NCBI RefSeq assembly: GCF_011039075.1
Contig: NZ_JAAKEG010000003.1
Span: 62,001-126,000 of the forward strand
Reading direction: 5' to 3'
Length of the DNA stretch: 64,000 nt
Source of the DNA: Adlercreutzia sp. ZJ304
Lineage (GTDB): Bacteria > Actinomycetota > Coriobacteriia > Coriobacteriales > Eggerthellaceae
Both the position numbers and the translations under genes were made by a program. The notes beneath the pieces were generated by a model. It was not told the DNA's origin, made no database searches, and saw only the letters and a list, made by a program, of their open reading frames with translations. The stretch's first letter is position 1. Every line of letters begins with the position of its first letter. This document shows, in pieces, positions 41,571 through 51,958 of this stretch.

Positions 41571-42341
41571 ATGACGAATCGCGATCAGCATAACCCGATC
41601 TTCCGGGACGATACTTATCAGCAACAGGCAAATGCCAATCGCGTTCGTACGTACGGAATGAATGAAAGGGCTGTGCCGCCGAATGCGCCCAACGCGTCAA
41701 CTGCGCCGTACGCGCCAAATGCGGCGCAAATGCAAACGCAAGCGCAAGCGCAATACGCACAATACGCGGCGGCGCAGCCCGGATATTCAAGCAATGCGTA
41801 TCGTCCGCCTGTTACAAGTCAGCCGTCGCAAGCGTCCAAGCGCAAACGTGGCGCAGGGTTTTGGGTGGGCATTGTCGTAGCAATTTTGGCGCTAATTGCA
41901 GCTGCCATTCTTGCTTACTTCATGCTGTTTGGCGGCGATGGTCGTGGGGCCCGTAGTGGCACTGCTGGTCAACTAGAAGGCAAAACGCCCGAAGAAGTGC
42001 AGGCTGAAATAGACCGCGTAGTAGAAGAAGGTATGTTCAATATAAGCATTGCTAGTGTGGTGGAATTTCAAGACGGTACAAGCGAAGGCGAATTCAAAAT
42101 AGAAAATGTGCCCAACAATCCGTACCTAATGCGGGTAGTAATTACGCGAGAAGATACGGGCGAGCAAGTGTATGAGACGGGCATTATCGAGCAAAACTTT
42201 CATATTCAAAGCGATAAGCTGGATGTGGATTTGGCGAAAGGGCAATACCCCTGTGTAGCCACTTTCTATGCACTAGACCCCGAAACTGAGGAAGAAGTAG
42301 GGTCGGCTGCTGCTCAGATAACAATAAATGTGCTTGGGTAA
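41571..42341 (+). CDS. Membrane-anchored surface protein, paralogue 2
   Basis: 256 residues. An Asn/Gln/Ala-rich cytoplasmic arm (about 1-95) is followed by a membrane helix (about 98-121, VGIVVAILALIAAAILAYFM) and an ectodomain (about 140-255) with the same EEGMFNISIASVVEFQDGTS opening and AAAQITINVLG end as paralogue 1. The duplication predates noticeable divergence of the arms, which are unrelated in sequence. It follows the secreted subunit gene by 17 bases and precedes the giant surface protein by 32 bases. Confidence 0.75.
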   Translation: MTNRDQHNPIFRDDTYQQQANANRVRTYGMNERAVPPNAPNASTAPYAPNAAQMQTQAQAQYAQYAAAQPGYSSNAYRPPVTSQPSQASKRKRGAGFWVGIVVAILALIAAAILAYFMLFGGDGRGARSGTAGQLEGKTPEEVQAEIDRVVEEGMFNISIASVVEFQDGTSEGEFKIENVPNNPYLMRVVITREDTGEQVYETGIIEQNFHIQSDKLDVDLAKGQYPCVATFYALDPETEEEVGSAAAQITINVLG

Positions 42342-42373
42342 AAGTAAGGGAACTGGGAAATAAGGGACTTGCC

Positions 42374-45300
42374 ATGAAATCATTGAAACACAAAATTTTG
42401 GCATGCATATTGGCAACAGTTTTAGCATTTGGGATGTGTCCTACTGCGGCATTTGCGGCTAATACAAACGGGCAATCTGAGCGTTCGGGTGCCGTTGAGC
42501 CAAATGTGCCTACAGTTGTAGATCCGGATGCACCAAACGTTACTACTGAGGGTGGTACGGGCACAACTGACGTATATATACTTACCGACCAAACGGTTGA
42601 CCCTAGCACTTTTGCCATAGCGGAGCATACTGCGAATCCCGTACAAAAGTCAGAGGTAAAAAGCGGTGCTGTTAATAGCCTGTGGGTGAATACTCAAAAT
42701 GGCAAAAGTCCTTACACAGCAAAATGGGAGCGTATATATAGCGCCGACGAAAACTTCAGTATTAACGATTCGTCTTGGCAGGCGGGTACGTCCGGTTATG
42801 CGTTGCTTTCGGAAAGTGAAGTGCAGCCGCAAAATGTTCCTGCAGGTCAGCAGGGCGATGCGAAGTTTGGTTGGGCTATCGCTATGGACGATTTTCCCAA
42901 TGATGGCGTTTACTACTATCGCGTTACTGTAACCGACAGTACTGGCAGCGCCAATGCGCAGTCTTACACGTTCAAGGTGAATTTTGTAGATCAGTATCAT
43001 GGGGGCACTATCGAAGATGGTGACGAAAACCCTTCTATTTGGCAAGTTAGCGGCTATGAATTCAACGATGCTAGTATGGTTGCACAGCTGCCCAGTGGCA
43101 GCATTCACAAAAGGACATGGCTTGAATATGCGCAGCTAACCAATTCTGCTGATTCCGATTTTTCAGCCATTTATTCAGCTGCTGCCGCGCAGGATGAGAC
43201 AACACTTGGTGTTTGGCAATTGATGATAGATGGTGATGAAAACATCCCAAGCGACGAAGCGCTTTACATAGATGATGTTTTGGTCACTATGCACGTTCCG
43301 GAAGAGATGATAAATGACGGCAATTATTCTGTATGGTGGAAATACGGCGACACGTTAACTCAAATAAACAGTGCACCCTTGTCTAATTCCAAACAACCGC
43401 AGGTTGGTAGTCTGAAAATTAATCATGGCGAAAATGGCGACACGATAACTTTTCTGATAAGTGGTACTGGCGCCAAGCTTGGCACATTTGGCATTTCGAA
43501 AGATGTGCCGCAAGAGGTAAAGCAGTTCACCATAACACCCAAGGTTAGCGATTCTACGGGTGGTCAGGTAATTCCAGCACAGGCGCAAACCTTTACTGAA
43601 GGCGACGGCGTGGCACGCACGTTCGTCTTCCAATCGTACGAGGACTGGGAGGTGGATAATGTTGTGCTACAGCGTAAATCTGGCGCACCTATTGTTGTTC
43701 CAAAAGCTGGTAGCGATGCTGTTGTGAATCCTGAGGTGGGTGAGTGGAGTGGCAATACTTATACAATTCCCGATTCTTGGACCGACGACGCAACGCTTAC
43801 AGTAACGTTTGCGCAGACATCAAACGTTAATCCGCCTACAGACGAAGATGGTAACGAAGAAACGCTAAGCGCAGATGTTTCTGCAGGTGCTAATGGCGCT
43901 GTGTTCGTGGGTGAGAAAAAGGCTGCCAATAAGGTTAGCGAAAATACTTCAGCGCAGTTTGCTACTTCTTACAGTAATACCAGCGACAAATTTCAGCTGA
44001 AAGTAAACGAGGCAATCCAGTTGTTCTTCGAGCCCGCTACAGTAGGAACTGCGTATCGTGCAAAAACCGTAAAGATAAAACCGCATGCCAGTGCCGATTC
44101 GGAATACGTTTCCTATGCTGTTAGCGGCGATTCTTTCACTACTCCTAAGCTGCAATCCAGCATAGATATATATGTAGAATTCGAAGAGTACCTTGGTGGC
44201 GGCGAAGTTCGACACAATGTTGCAGCGGTGGTTGATGCTGCTAGTCCTGCCAATAGCGGTAGCGTTGTTATTGAGGGCACCACTAGTTCTACGGGTACTG
44301 TGTTAGATGCGCAAGGCGTTACATTTGTGGCTACGGCACTTCCCGGTTTTCAGCTTGCTAGTGCTGCTATTGTAGATAATGCGGACAACCAGTTAACGGA
44401 TATGACTGATGCTGTGCGGTCTGCGCAGACGACGGCAGCAGGAACGCAATATACGCTTCGCGTAGCACCAGTTTTAAGCGATTTGCGTGTTAGCTTTACG
44501 TTTGAGCCGGCACCTATTTCGGTATTTTTCGACGTGCCAGATGGGGCGGGTATAGATGTATTGGGGCAGCCTGAATTCGACAAAGACGGAAATCCTGTCG
44601 TAAGGCAAGATGGCAGTCCTATCGAATTTGCGGTTACGCCGGATGCAAGCCATGATGTGTTATCTGTTTCTATGGGCGGCAACACGCTTTCTCCTACGAG
44701 CATGCAACATAATGACAACGGCATTCCCGTGTATATCTATCGCATTATTTTTGAAGATGCTCAGCGTGGCAATACTGTTAATGTGGTGCTTTCTCAGGTC
44801 GTAGTGGAAGACCCTACAAGTCCAGATGTTCCTGTTGGTGAAGACACATCAGATAAAACTATAACTGCCCGTACTGAAGGCGGCGGTAAAGCGTTGCCTG
44901 CAAGTGCAACTGTGGAATATAACGGATCGGCTACTATAGATTTCATGCCTGATGAAGGCAATAAACTAGTTGCTATTCGTGTCGTAAAGTACGACAGTCA
45001 TGGCAACGAAATATCAAATAAACGTTTCGAGTGGCAAACACCCAGTTACACTGTTTCCGAAATAAGGGGCAACATTGATGTGGTTGCTTACTTCGAACCG
45101 AAGGATGCGGAAGATGGCTCTTCCGATTGGGCTGACCAGATAGGTAGCTATACGGTTAGCGTGCAGGCAAGCGCTGGTGGTGTGGTGAAGCCCGAAAGCG
45201 ATGTTGCGGGCACTCATCAAGTTAGAATTAATGAAGGCAGTTGGCGCACGTTTACGTTCACTCCGGATGCCGGCATGGAAGTGGGCGATGTTTTCTTAAT

Positions 45301-47803
45301 AGATTCTTCCGGTAATAGTAAGTTGGTGGCTAGCGGTCAGACTAGCTATCAACTGAAGCCTGCGGGTGATTGCACGCTTCAGGTGAATTTTGTTGCTGCG
45401 GCTGCTGGCGAAAGTGGTGCTAGTGGTAATGCGCGCGCTGAGGTAGAGTCGGCTGTTCAGGTGTTTATCCAAACCGACAACACTTTCCTAGAAACAACTT
45501 TAGAAAACTGGGAAGACATTTTATCGGTTGACCCTATGTCAAAGTCTGTAAAAATGGGTGACTCTGCTAGCTTTATAGTTAGGATTAATCGCACAAAAGG
45601 GTACGTTTTTAAGGGCATAACTGCTGAAAGTGACGGACTTGCTGTAGATGTAAGTTTTCGACCTATCGTCGATGGCGAAGTTTTAGATACCGAGTACGTT
45701 TATAGCGCTGCGTCTCAGATGCGGTTGGTAAGAAATATGGCTAGGCAGGCTACAGCGCAGGCAATAGAAGATTACGAGGCGTATCTAGTAACTATTAAAA
45801 CCGTAAATGCAAAAACTACTATGTCGCTAAAGCTGCAAAGCGAAGAAGATTACACCAATCAAACTGGTGTCTCAGCGGAAACAATCTCTTCGGGATTAAC
45901 CAATAATATTTATATACAGTCCACAGGAGACGGTATTGTGGGCGTGTTTGATGCTAGTGGTGCACAACTAACAAATATTCCAATGGTGTCAGGCTATGTT
46001 GAGCGAATAAGCGTTACTCCTAATCGTGGTGCTTATGTTAAGAAAGCGCTGCTATTTACTGGTAATGGTGTATCCACGGCAACAACTATTGAACAGCTAA
46101 GTAGCTTGCCAGATGTAAGCATGGACGATGTTACTAATATGGCGCGTGGTGGTACGGTTAGCATACTTGGCGGCAATCAAGATACGCGGTTGGTTGTGGA
46201 ATTTGCTCATACCGATGTTGTTGATGGTGTTGCGGTGAATGTACTGAATTCTGCTGCGTCTGATGTATCGGTAGATGGCGCGAAGTATAAAACTTATACG
46301 TCCACATTCACGAAAGCTGATGGCTCTGTGCAGAATGTACGTTTCTACATGACACCAAATGCTTCCGAAGGTTTTCCGCGCAATGTTGCGCAAAATTTCA
46401 CCTTCCGTATTATCGACAAACAAGTGGGCACGTACGCCATAGATACACTAATTTTGAATGGCGAGACTGCTAGCGTTACCCATGGAGCCGATTATGTTCA
46501 GCTTCCGATGGACGGCGATAGTAATCTTTTGCTGACTTTCCGTGAACTTGGCGAAGACGAGACACCAATAACTACAGATGTGCGCTACAAAATGAATGTG
46601 GAGCAGCCGACGGGTGCAGTTATTGCTCCTAGTACGCATGAGGTAGCGCTGGGTGCGTCGCCGGTGTTTCAGATAACGCCTGTAGATACAGGGAATAACC
46701 CCATTCAGAATGTAATCGAAGCAGTGTTGCTGGATGGGCATTATGTTTACCCGCAATACGATTCTTCCTATTTCGATTACGATTCAATTACGGGCGTATA
46801 TGCGGTAAAAGAAACTGGCGAAAAGTTTATTTACGATGCCGGTGCTAGCAAGTTGTCGCTTCTTGAGGTTAGTGGCTCGCATAGCGTGGCGGCTGAAGTA
46901 TTTCGCGCTGTTGGTGTGTTGGTGGACTACGAAGCTGAAGCCGAAAACGGTTTGGTAGTGCCAAATGGCGAGGTATGGTGGCCTGTAGACGATGAAGATG
47001 TACCACAAAGTTTGCGTTTATATGTAGCTCCAAGAAATGGATACGCGCTGAAATCTTTTACTGTAAACAATATTGAGCGCACTCCATTTGAAGCAGAAGA
47101 GGCAAACGATGCTATAGCGAATTGGCAGCCTAAAGAATTACGTCCTATGGCGGCATATGGGGTGGCTAAACAAGTTAGTAATACAGCACATGTAGGTTAT
47201 GTAGCTTCTGAGAGCGCTTCGCTTATAAATACTGTACGCGAACTGGTATCTGTTGATACGGCATATGCCGATGAGGTGGTTTACGGGGCTGGTCTTGCAT
47301 ATGATTTAACGCGCGACGATTTTCCAACGGAAAAATATGTGAAAGTTGCTGCGAAATTTGAGCTACCTCAGCATCAGAGTACGTTTGACGTCAATGTGGA
47401 AGTGGTAGGCGGAGATAGTGGTCACGGTAGCATTCAGTTAAGTTCAAGCAGACTAGTTAGCCAAGCTACTTTTAATGTTAAGGCGGGCGATTCTCAATCT
47501 ATAAAATTTGCTCCAAATGTAGGTTATATAATTGCCGAGCTTACAGATAATGGAATAGACGTTACTGCCAATGTGCGCGATTTTGTATATACGCTTGCTC
47601 ATGTTTCTGAGCGGCACGATATTAAGGTTACATTCAAGCGCGTATTAGGACCGGCTATGGGTACAGATCGCGCGGTAAAGCAGCTAGCGTCGCTAGCAAA
47701 GACAGGCGACTTAAATGCGCCAGCATTAACGCTTTTGCTAGGTATTGCTTGTGCGGCTGTGGGCGTAGCTATTTTCTCTTCGAGCCGTCGAAAACGTTGC
47801 TAG
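42374..47803 (+). CDS. Giant cell-wall-anchored surface protein with LAKTG sorting signal
   Basis: 1809 residues. A signal peptide (about 1-28, ending AAFA) is followed by many beta-sandwich-like units, among them at least five with the pattern of Gly/Ala-rich start, TFTPDxGxEV or FMPDEGNKLVAIRVV, and a final V-x-F strand, resembling Ig-like or InlB-type repeats. The C-terminus reads SLAKTGDLNAP, a hydrophobic helix and SSRRKRC. LAxTG is the motif of class E sortases, frequent in Actinobacteria. No sortase gene is in the window. It is probably a surface adhesin. It is the last gene of the surface unit and has an AAGGGA site. Confidence 0.88.
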   Translation: MKSLKHKILACILATVLAFGMCPTAAFAANTNGQSERSGAVEPNVPTVVDPDAPNVTTEGGTGTTDVYILTDQTVDPSTFAIAEHTANPVQKSEVKSGAVNSLWVNTQNGKSPYTAKWERIYSADENFSINDSSWQAGTSGYALLSESEVQPQNVPAGQQGDAKFGWAIAMDDFPNDGVYYYRVTVTDSTGSANAQSYTFKVNFVDQYHGGTIEDGDENPSIWQVSGYEFNDASMVAQLPSGSIHKRTWLEYAQLTNSADSDFSAIYSAAAAQDETTLGVWQLMIDGDENIPSDEALYIDDVLVTMHVPEEMINDGNYSVWWKYGDTLTQINSAPLSNSKQPQVGSLKINHGENGDTITFLISGTGAKLGTFGISKDVPQEVKQFTITPKVSDSTGGQVIPAQAQTFTEGDGVARTFVFQSYEDWEVDNVVLQRKSGAPIVVPKAGSDAVVNPEVGEWSGNTYTIPDSWTDDATLTVTFAQTSNVNPPTDEDGNEETLSADVSAGANGAVFVGEKKAANKVSENTSAQFATSYSNTSDKFQLKVNEAIQLFFEPATVGTAYRAKTVKIKPHASADSEYVSYAVSGDSFTTPKLQSSIDIYVEFEEYLGGGEVRHNVAAVVDAASPANSGSVVIEGTTSSTGTVLDAQGVTFVATALPGFQLASAAIVDNADNQLTDMTDAVRSAQTTAAGTQYTLRVAPVLSDLRVSFTFEPAPISVFFDVPDGAGIDVLGQPEFDKDGNPVVRQDGSPIEFAVTPDASHDVLSVSMGGNTLSPTSMQHNDNGIPVYIYRIIFEDAQRGNTVNVVLSQVVVEDPTSPDVPVGEDTSDKTITARTEGGGKALPASATVEYNGSATIDFMPDEGNKLVAIRVVKYDSHGNEISNKRFEWQTPSYTVSEIRGNIDVVAYFEPKDAEDGSSDWADQIGSYTVSVQASAGGVVKPESDVAGTHQVRINEGSWRTFTFTPDAGMEVGDVFLIDSSGNSKLVASGQTSYQLKPAGDCTLQVNFVAAAAGESGASGNARAEVESAVQVFIQTDNTFLETTLENWEDILSVDPMSKSVKMGDSASFIVRINRTKGYVFKGITAESDGLAVDVSFRPIVDGEVLDTEYVYSAASQMRLVRNMARQATAQAIEDYEAYLVTIKTVNAKTTMSLKLQSEEDYTNQTGVSAETISSGLTNNIYIQSTGDGIVGVFDASGAQLTNIPMVSGYVERISVTPNRGAYVKKALLFTGNGVSTATTIEQLSSLPDVSMDDVTNMARGGTVSILGGNQDTRLVVEFAHTDVVDGVAVNVLNSAASDVSVDGAKYKTYTSTFTKADGSVQNVRFYMTPNASEGFPRNVAQNFTFRIIDKQVGTYAIDTLILNGETASVTHGADYVQLPMDGDSNLLLTFRELGEDETPITTDVRYKMNVEQPTGAVIAPSTHEVALGASPVFQITPVDTGNNPIQNVIEAVLLDGHYVYPQYDSSYFDYDSITGVYAVKETGEKFIYDAGASKLSLLEVSGSHSVAAEVFRAVGVLVDYEAEAENGLVVPNGEVWWPVDDEDVPQSLRLYVAPRNGYALKSFTVNNIERTPFEAEEANDAIANWQPKELRPMAAYGVAKQVSNTAHVGYVASESASLINTVRELVSVDTAYADEVVYGAGLAYDLTRDDFPTEKYVKVAAKFELPQHQSTFDVNVEVVGGDSGHGSIQLSSSRLVSQATFNVKAGDSQSIKFAPNVGYIIAELTDNGIDVTANVRDFVYTLAHVSERHDIKVTFKRVLGPAMGTDRAVKQLASLAKTGDLNAPALTLLLGIACAAVGVAIFSSSRRKRC

Positions 47804-47939
47804 AATATGCCAAAGCATCCTATTCATAGCATGCAATTACATATTAACTTCGTATAGATTTCCGCTTTTTTCGTAGTGTTAGTTTTGTTCGTTTACAATT
47901 AGCTGAACTGCGTGAAGATTTATCCGTTTAGGGATGCTA

Positions 47940-49505
47940 ATGGCAAAGAAGAATAAGAAAAAATATGATATTGAGCCTGATTCTCAACAAGTACAGGTTC
48001 AACGAGTTACTCAGGCTGCTGAAGATGGTATGGCAGCAAAGGCAACACTAGATGCGGGCGGTAATCCTGCTGTTTCGAATGAGGACTCTGAGCGCGCGCT
48101 TAAAGAAGCTGTAGAAGCGGCACGCGAAAGTGCGGCTGTTCTTCGCGAGGCAGCTAATGCGTTGTCGCAGTCGGCGGCGCAATCTGTGGCGGTTTCAAGG
48201 TGGGGTCAGTTTCCGGGTCAGAACATGGGTATGCCGAACACTGGCGCAATGCCTATGCTGCCACCGCAGCTTCCACCGCAATATGCTGACAATATGCGTG
48301 CGCCTATGATGGATATGTCTGGCAGTTATCCTAGTGGTTACTATAACGATGCTGCTGTAAGGCGCAATTACGATTTACGTGAATCTGTAGGATACAGTCC
48401 GAAAGAACCCGGCGTTGCGAAGGTTGTCGATGAAGATCGCGGTGGCAAGCGTTGGAGTTCGCCAATAAAAAGCCTGAAGTCGCGCGTTGCTTCTGTTGCG
48501 GGCGGTTCTGCGGTTGCTGCGTCTGGCGTTGGGCAGCAGCCAGTGGTTGATGCATCGGTGTTGTCGGGGCTTCCTAAATTCGGCGAAGCACCCGATCCTC
48601 TTCCCACTCCGCAAGAGATACTTGCCAGTTTGCCTTCATTTGAAGCGGTTGACCAATCGGCATCAACGCCAACGTCAGTGTCAGCACCGGCGCCGGCACC
48701 AACATCGGCAGTGGCACCTTCTGCTGCTGTGTCGGTAGAGCCTGTTTACCAACAGCCTCAGCAGTCTGTTCAAGTGCCCGTAGCCGATCAATCTGAAGCT
48801 ATGGCTTCCGCTGCTTATGCCGACTCTACAGCATTCTCAACAGACGTTTCAACTTCTGCAACTCAGGTTATACCTAGCCCTGAGCATGTTATAGAAGTTC
48901 CAGCGCAAGAGGTGGTTTACAGCGATATGCAACCAGCCGATCCTTATACTCAAACTTACAACAACGTGCCTGAGTTTGATCCCGCTACTATGTACGATCC
49001 AACTCAAGTATTCGAACCAGTGCAGCAGCCCTACGAGCCTATGCAGCCAATGTACGATCAAACACAGCAGCTCTACGACTCTATGCAGCAACCTTACGAT
49101 CCTACGCAACAGCTTTACGATCCGCTTGCTTACAGCAATGGTGCGGGTGCCTATAATTCCTACCCCGATGCGGTAATGTATACAGAGCCAGTCAAAGGCG
49201 GCAAAGCTACCATGTCGCTTATCTTGGGCATTCTGTCAATTTTGCTAGCTTTCATTCCGCCGCTTGGGTTGGTGTTGGCAATAATTGCCGTGCTTCTTGC
49301 GAAGTCTTACACTAAGAAAGGCGGTACTGCGCCACGTGCAAGTACCGGTCGTGTATGCGGCATTGTTGGTATTGTGCTAAGCCTGTTGCTTGCTGTGGCT
49401 ATTGGTGTCTTTGTTGCTTATTTCATAGGTGGCTTGTATGGCGAATCGAATGCCGGCGCAATAATGGGATACCTGCAAACAACACCGTTGGCACAGTTTC
49501 TGTAA
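47940..49505 (+). CDS. DUF4190-like membrane protein with Gln/Pro-rich repeat arm
   Basis: 521 residues from the ATG at 47940, placed six bases after AGGGA; the ATG two codons earlier is less likely. A long disordered cytoplasmic part (about 1-415) includes an imperfect heptad-like repeat of YDPTQQL / YEPMQPM type at about 345-400. It is followed by two membrane helices in a DUF4190-like unit (LILGILSILLAFIPPLGLVL and VCGIVGIVLSLLLAVAIGVF). Role unknown. DUF4190 proteins usually accompany envelope functions. It is followed after 14 bases by the CorC-like gene, so they may be co-transcribed. Confidence 0.75.
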   Translation: MAKKNKKKYDIEPDSQQVQVQRVTQAAEDGMAAKATLDAGGNPAVSNEDSERALKEAVEAARESAAVLREAANALSQSAAQSVAVSRWGQFPGQNMGMPNTGAMPMLPPQLPPQYADNMRAPMMDMSGSYPSGYYNDAAVRRNYDLRESVGYSPKEPGVAKVVDEDRGGKRWSSPIKSLKSRVASVAGGSAVAASGVGQQPVVDASVLSGLPKFGEAPDPLPTPQEILASLPSFEAVDQSASTPTSVSAPAPAPTSAVAPSAAVSVEPVYQQPQQSVQVPVADQSEAMASAAYADSTAFSTDVSTSATQVIPSPEHVIEVPAQEVVYSDMQPADPYTQTYNNVPEFDPATMYDPTQVFEPVQQPYEPMQPMYDQTQQLYDSMQQPYDPTQQLYDPLAYSNGAGAYNSYPDAVMYTEPVKGGKATMSLILGILSILLAFIPPLGLVLAIIAVLLAKSYTKKGGTAPRASTGRVCGIVGIVLSLLLAVAIGVFVAYFIGGLYGESNAGAIMGYLQTTPLAQFL

Positions 49506-49519
49506 GGATTGATTGAATT

Positions 49520-50365
49520 ATGGAAAAAGATTCCCATAAAGATAGTTCGTCAAAACAGAAACCTAGCTTTTTCGAGCGTTTTACAAACAAACGTGCCGAA
49601 GTGTCAGAAGATGAAATTCTAGAGCTATTAGATGAGGCCCCAGAACTTGCCGACGACGAAAAGCGCATGATTCAAGACATAATCGACTTGGGCGATACCG
49701 TTGTGAATGAAATATGCACTCCGCGTGTAGATGTAATGTTGGTCGAAGACAACGAAACTGGTCGGGCAGCACTAGAGCGCATGCGTGGTACTGGTTATTC
49801 GCGCCTTCCTGTGTGTCACGATAATATTGATGACATAATAGGAATAGTTCACTACAAAGATTTAATCGGTCCGCTTATGGATGGTTCTATTGACGAGCCA
49901 GTTACGCGCTTCATGTATAAGCCTATGTTTGTGCCTGAAACAAAAGATGTTATTCCTTTGTTGGGTGAAATGCAGGCTAAGCATCAGCAGATGGCAATAG
50001 TGGTTGACGAGTACGGCGGAACCGAAGGCTTAATAACAATAGAAGATATAGTCGAAGAAATTGTGGGCGAAATAGCCGACGAATCTGACATAGGCGGCGA
50101 ATTGCTAACTTTTATAGAGCCCGGTGTCTGGCGTGCTGATGGGCGCTTTCCCGTAGAGGACGCGATAGAGCTTGGCTGGCCTGTGCAGATATCTGACGAT
50201 TACGAAACTATTGCCGGTTGGTTAATGCTAACGCTCGATTCCGTCCCTAAGACTGGCGAAATGGTGGTTGTGGATGGCTACGAATTCAAGATACTCAAAA
50301 TGCGCCGCAGCCGTATATCGTTAATAAATGTTAAACGCTTAGAGCACGAGGTTCTAAAAAACTAG
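49520..50365 (+). CDS. CorC/HlyC-type CBS-pair protein
   Basis: 281 residues. Order: acidic helical lead with ISDEDEILELLDEAP-type motif (about 30-45), two CBS domains (about 65-190: VNEICTPRVDVMLVEDN; GIVHYKDLIGPL; MAIVVDEYGGTEGLITIEDIVEEIVGEI), then a CorC_HlyC transporter-associated domain. No DUF21 membrane part is present, so it is the soluble CorC-like form. It is associated with magnesium/cobalt resistance and ion export in relatives. The following spacer has no terminator that I can see. Confidence 0.85.
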   Translation: MEKDSHKDSSSKQKPSFFERFTNKRAEVSEDEILELLDEAPELADDEKRMIQDIIDLGDTVVNEICTPRVDVMLVEDNETGRAALERMRGTGYSRLPVCHDNIDDIIGIVHYKDLIGPLMDGSIDEPVTRFMYKPMFVPETKDVIPLLGEMQAKHQQMAIVVDEYGGTEGLITIEDIVEEIVGEIADESDIGGELLTFIEPGVWRADGRFPVEDAIELGWPVQISDDYETIAGWLMLTLDSVPKTGEMVVVDGYEFKILKMRRSRISLINVKRLEHEVLKN

Positions 50366-50750
50366 GCAAGCAGTTATTACTCGCTCCTAATTCGTTGAAG
50401 TCGTATATTGCAATGCGCTTTCATCTTTCGACAGTATCGATGAGCTTCTAATAAAAGAAATCCTTTTGTTTCGAGTTGATAAGTAGTGCGTAAATCTGCA
50501 TTACGATGGGCGTTTGGTCCAAAAAAATTAGAAACTTGGTCAAAACTTCCGGCTTTCCACACTCAAACACACCTAATAGCACCCGCCGAGGCATCACTGA
50601 ACACTGTTTGCCCAGTGTTCTCCACATTTCAAGCTACCTATTGGGCACTCTGACCGTGGAAAGTCGGAAGTTTTGACCATTTTTTCGTAAAAATTGACCT
50701 GATACTCATTTTTTGCTTTGTTTATACAAAACCTATACACCAATGATTCA
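50366..50750. other. Spacer between the CorC-like gene and the DUF559-like gene
   Basis: The spacer holds element copy 2 (50537-50679) and AT-rich flanks. I see no other gene or signal. Confidence 0.5.
50537..50679. mobile_element. Inverted-repeat element copy 2 (143 bp)
   Basis: Terminal inverted repeats lie at 50537-50559 and 50657-50679 (GGTCAAAACTTCC core). The interior contains the conserved block GTTTGCCCAGTGTTCTCCA. It is in the same orientation as copy 3. Confidence 0.88.
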
Positions 50751-51704
50751 TCAGTGATGACTAGAAAGCACTTTGTTGCGCAGGGCGTATCTAGCCTGTA
50801 CAAATCCGTCAGATCTAATTCTTAGTCGTTTGCCAAGTCCGTGTGCTATTAATTTGGCTATGCGTTCTGTATCGTCAATAGAATTTAATTCGTCTCTGGT
50901 TAGCGTTAATACATTTATATTATGTAGTTCTAGCATGTTCCGTCTGCGAGAATCGCGCGATATATCTTTAGAGTCGCAATGAAAGGCGTCGCTATCATAT
51001 TCCAGCGCTATGTGTGCCTTTTCCCACAGCATGTCTACTCGAAGAAATTGCTTGCCTAAAGCATGTTGCTGACTTTTAGAAAGCTCAATTTTCTCATTTA
51101 GTTTTGGTTTTTCTAACCCATAACCGCCATAACGAGAAGGAAGCGTAAGAAGTAATGCTGCAGCTGTTTCTCTAGGAGATGCCGAACCGTCTATTGCGTT
51201 ATGCGCGGCTTTACAAAGCGCTTTTATTCCGTAGATGCTTTTTGCATGTTTAGTAAAAGCATGCAGTTTTTTAATGGAAGTAAGTGGAGGGCGTTGGCGA
51301 AAACCGCGCGTATCGGAATTGTCTAAAGTATAGTGACCGCATGCTTCAAACATTATTAGTAGTGTGTCAATGAAAGATTCGGCATTTGCTACTTGAGCTA
51401 GCGCTAATTCCGGAGACGCAACATAAACTTTGCTGTTTATTTTGAACAGTGAATTTGGCGGCAATTCTTGTGTGATTAAATGGAAGTGAATATTTGGATA
51501 ATTACGTTTATTTGCGCAAGCAAGGTGTATTGGTCTTGAATCTTGATGAAACGAATTGCAGAATTCTTTTATTTCGTTCGGTGTTTCGCTGCATCGTCCA
51601 AGTCGTGTTGCCTTTGTTTTTGCAGACCTGTCTAAACAAGTGCCTGTCAGCATTTGCCAGCGCCAATATTCGAGTGCTGTGTAGCCTGTAATATAAATCG
51701 TCAT
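50751..51704 (-). CDS. DUF559-like endonuclease-fold protein
   Basis: 317 residues from the ATG at 51704. The C-terminal half contains VDMLWEKAHIALEYDSDAFH, then RDSRRRNMLELHNINVLTLT, consistent with the Vsr/DUF559 nuclease fold (the D-x-D, E and R-R-R positions). The N-terminal half resembles AbiEi-like winged-helix arms (ITGYTALEYWRW) found in similar accessory proteins. Function unknown; defence or mobile-element-linked. Codon use is more AT-rich than the neighbours. It is flanked by element copies 2 and 3. A TTGAAC, 16-base spacer and TAATGT promoter would make the mRNA nearly leaderless. Confidence 0.65.
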   Translation of the reverse strand: MTIYITGYTALEYWRWQMLTGTCLDRSAKTKATRLGRCSETPNEIKEFCNSFHQDSRPIHLACANKRNYPNIHFHLITQELPPNSLFKINSKVYVASPELALAQVANAESFIDTLLIMFEACGHYTLDNSDTRGFRQRPPLTSIKKLHAFTKHAKSIYGIKALCKAAHNAIDGSASPRETAAALLLTLPSRYGGYGLEKPKLNEKIELSKSQQHALGKQFLRVDMLWEKAHIALEYDSDAFHCDSKDISRDSRRRNMLELHNINVLTLTRDELNSIDDTERIAKLIAHGLGKRLRIRSDGFVQARYALRNKVLSSHH

Positions 51705-51958
51705 GGTTATTACATTAGCATAAAGAATCCCCAGTTCAAGCCCGTTTTTTCTGTTAGCTTTTTGCAAGGTTTACGATAGATTTTATGTGAATCTATGCAA
51801 TGTTTTTGTAAGAATTAAGTGCGATTTATGCAAGGTTTTTGCAAGAAACGCAGTCTATAAATAGTTTCGTAGTGTTCTCGAAAATATTAACAGCGCATTT
51901 GTTGCTAAATTATTTGATGTGCCTATATCCCTATATGCAGCTTAATCAAAGATATAGC

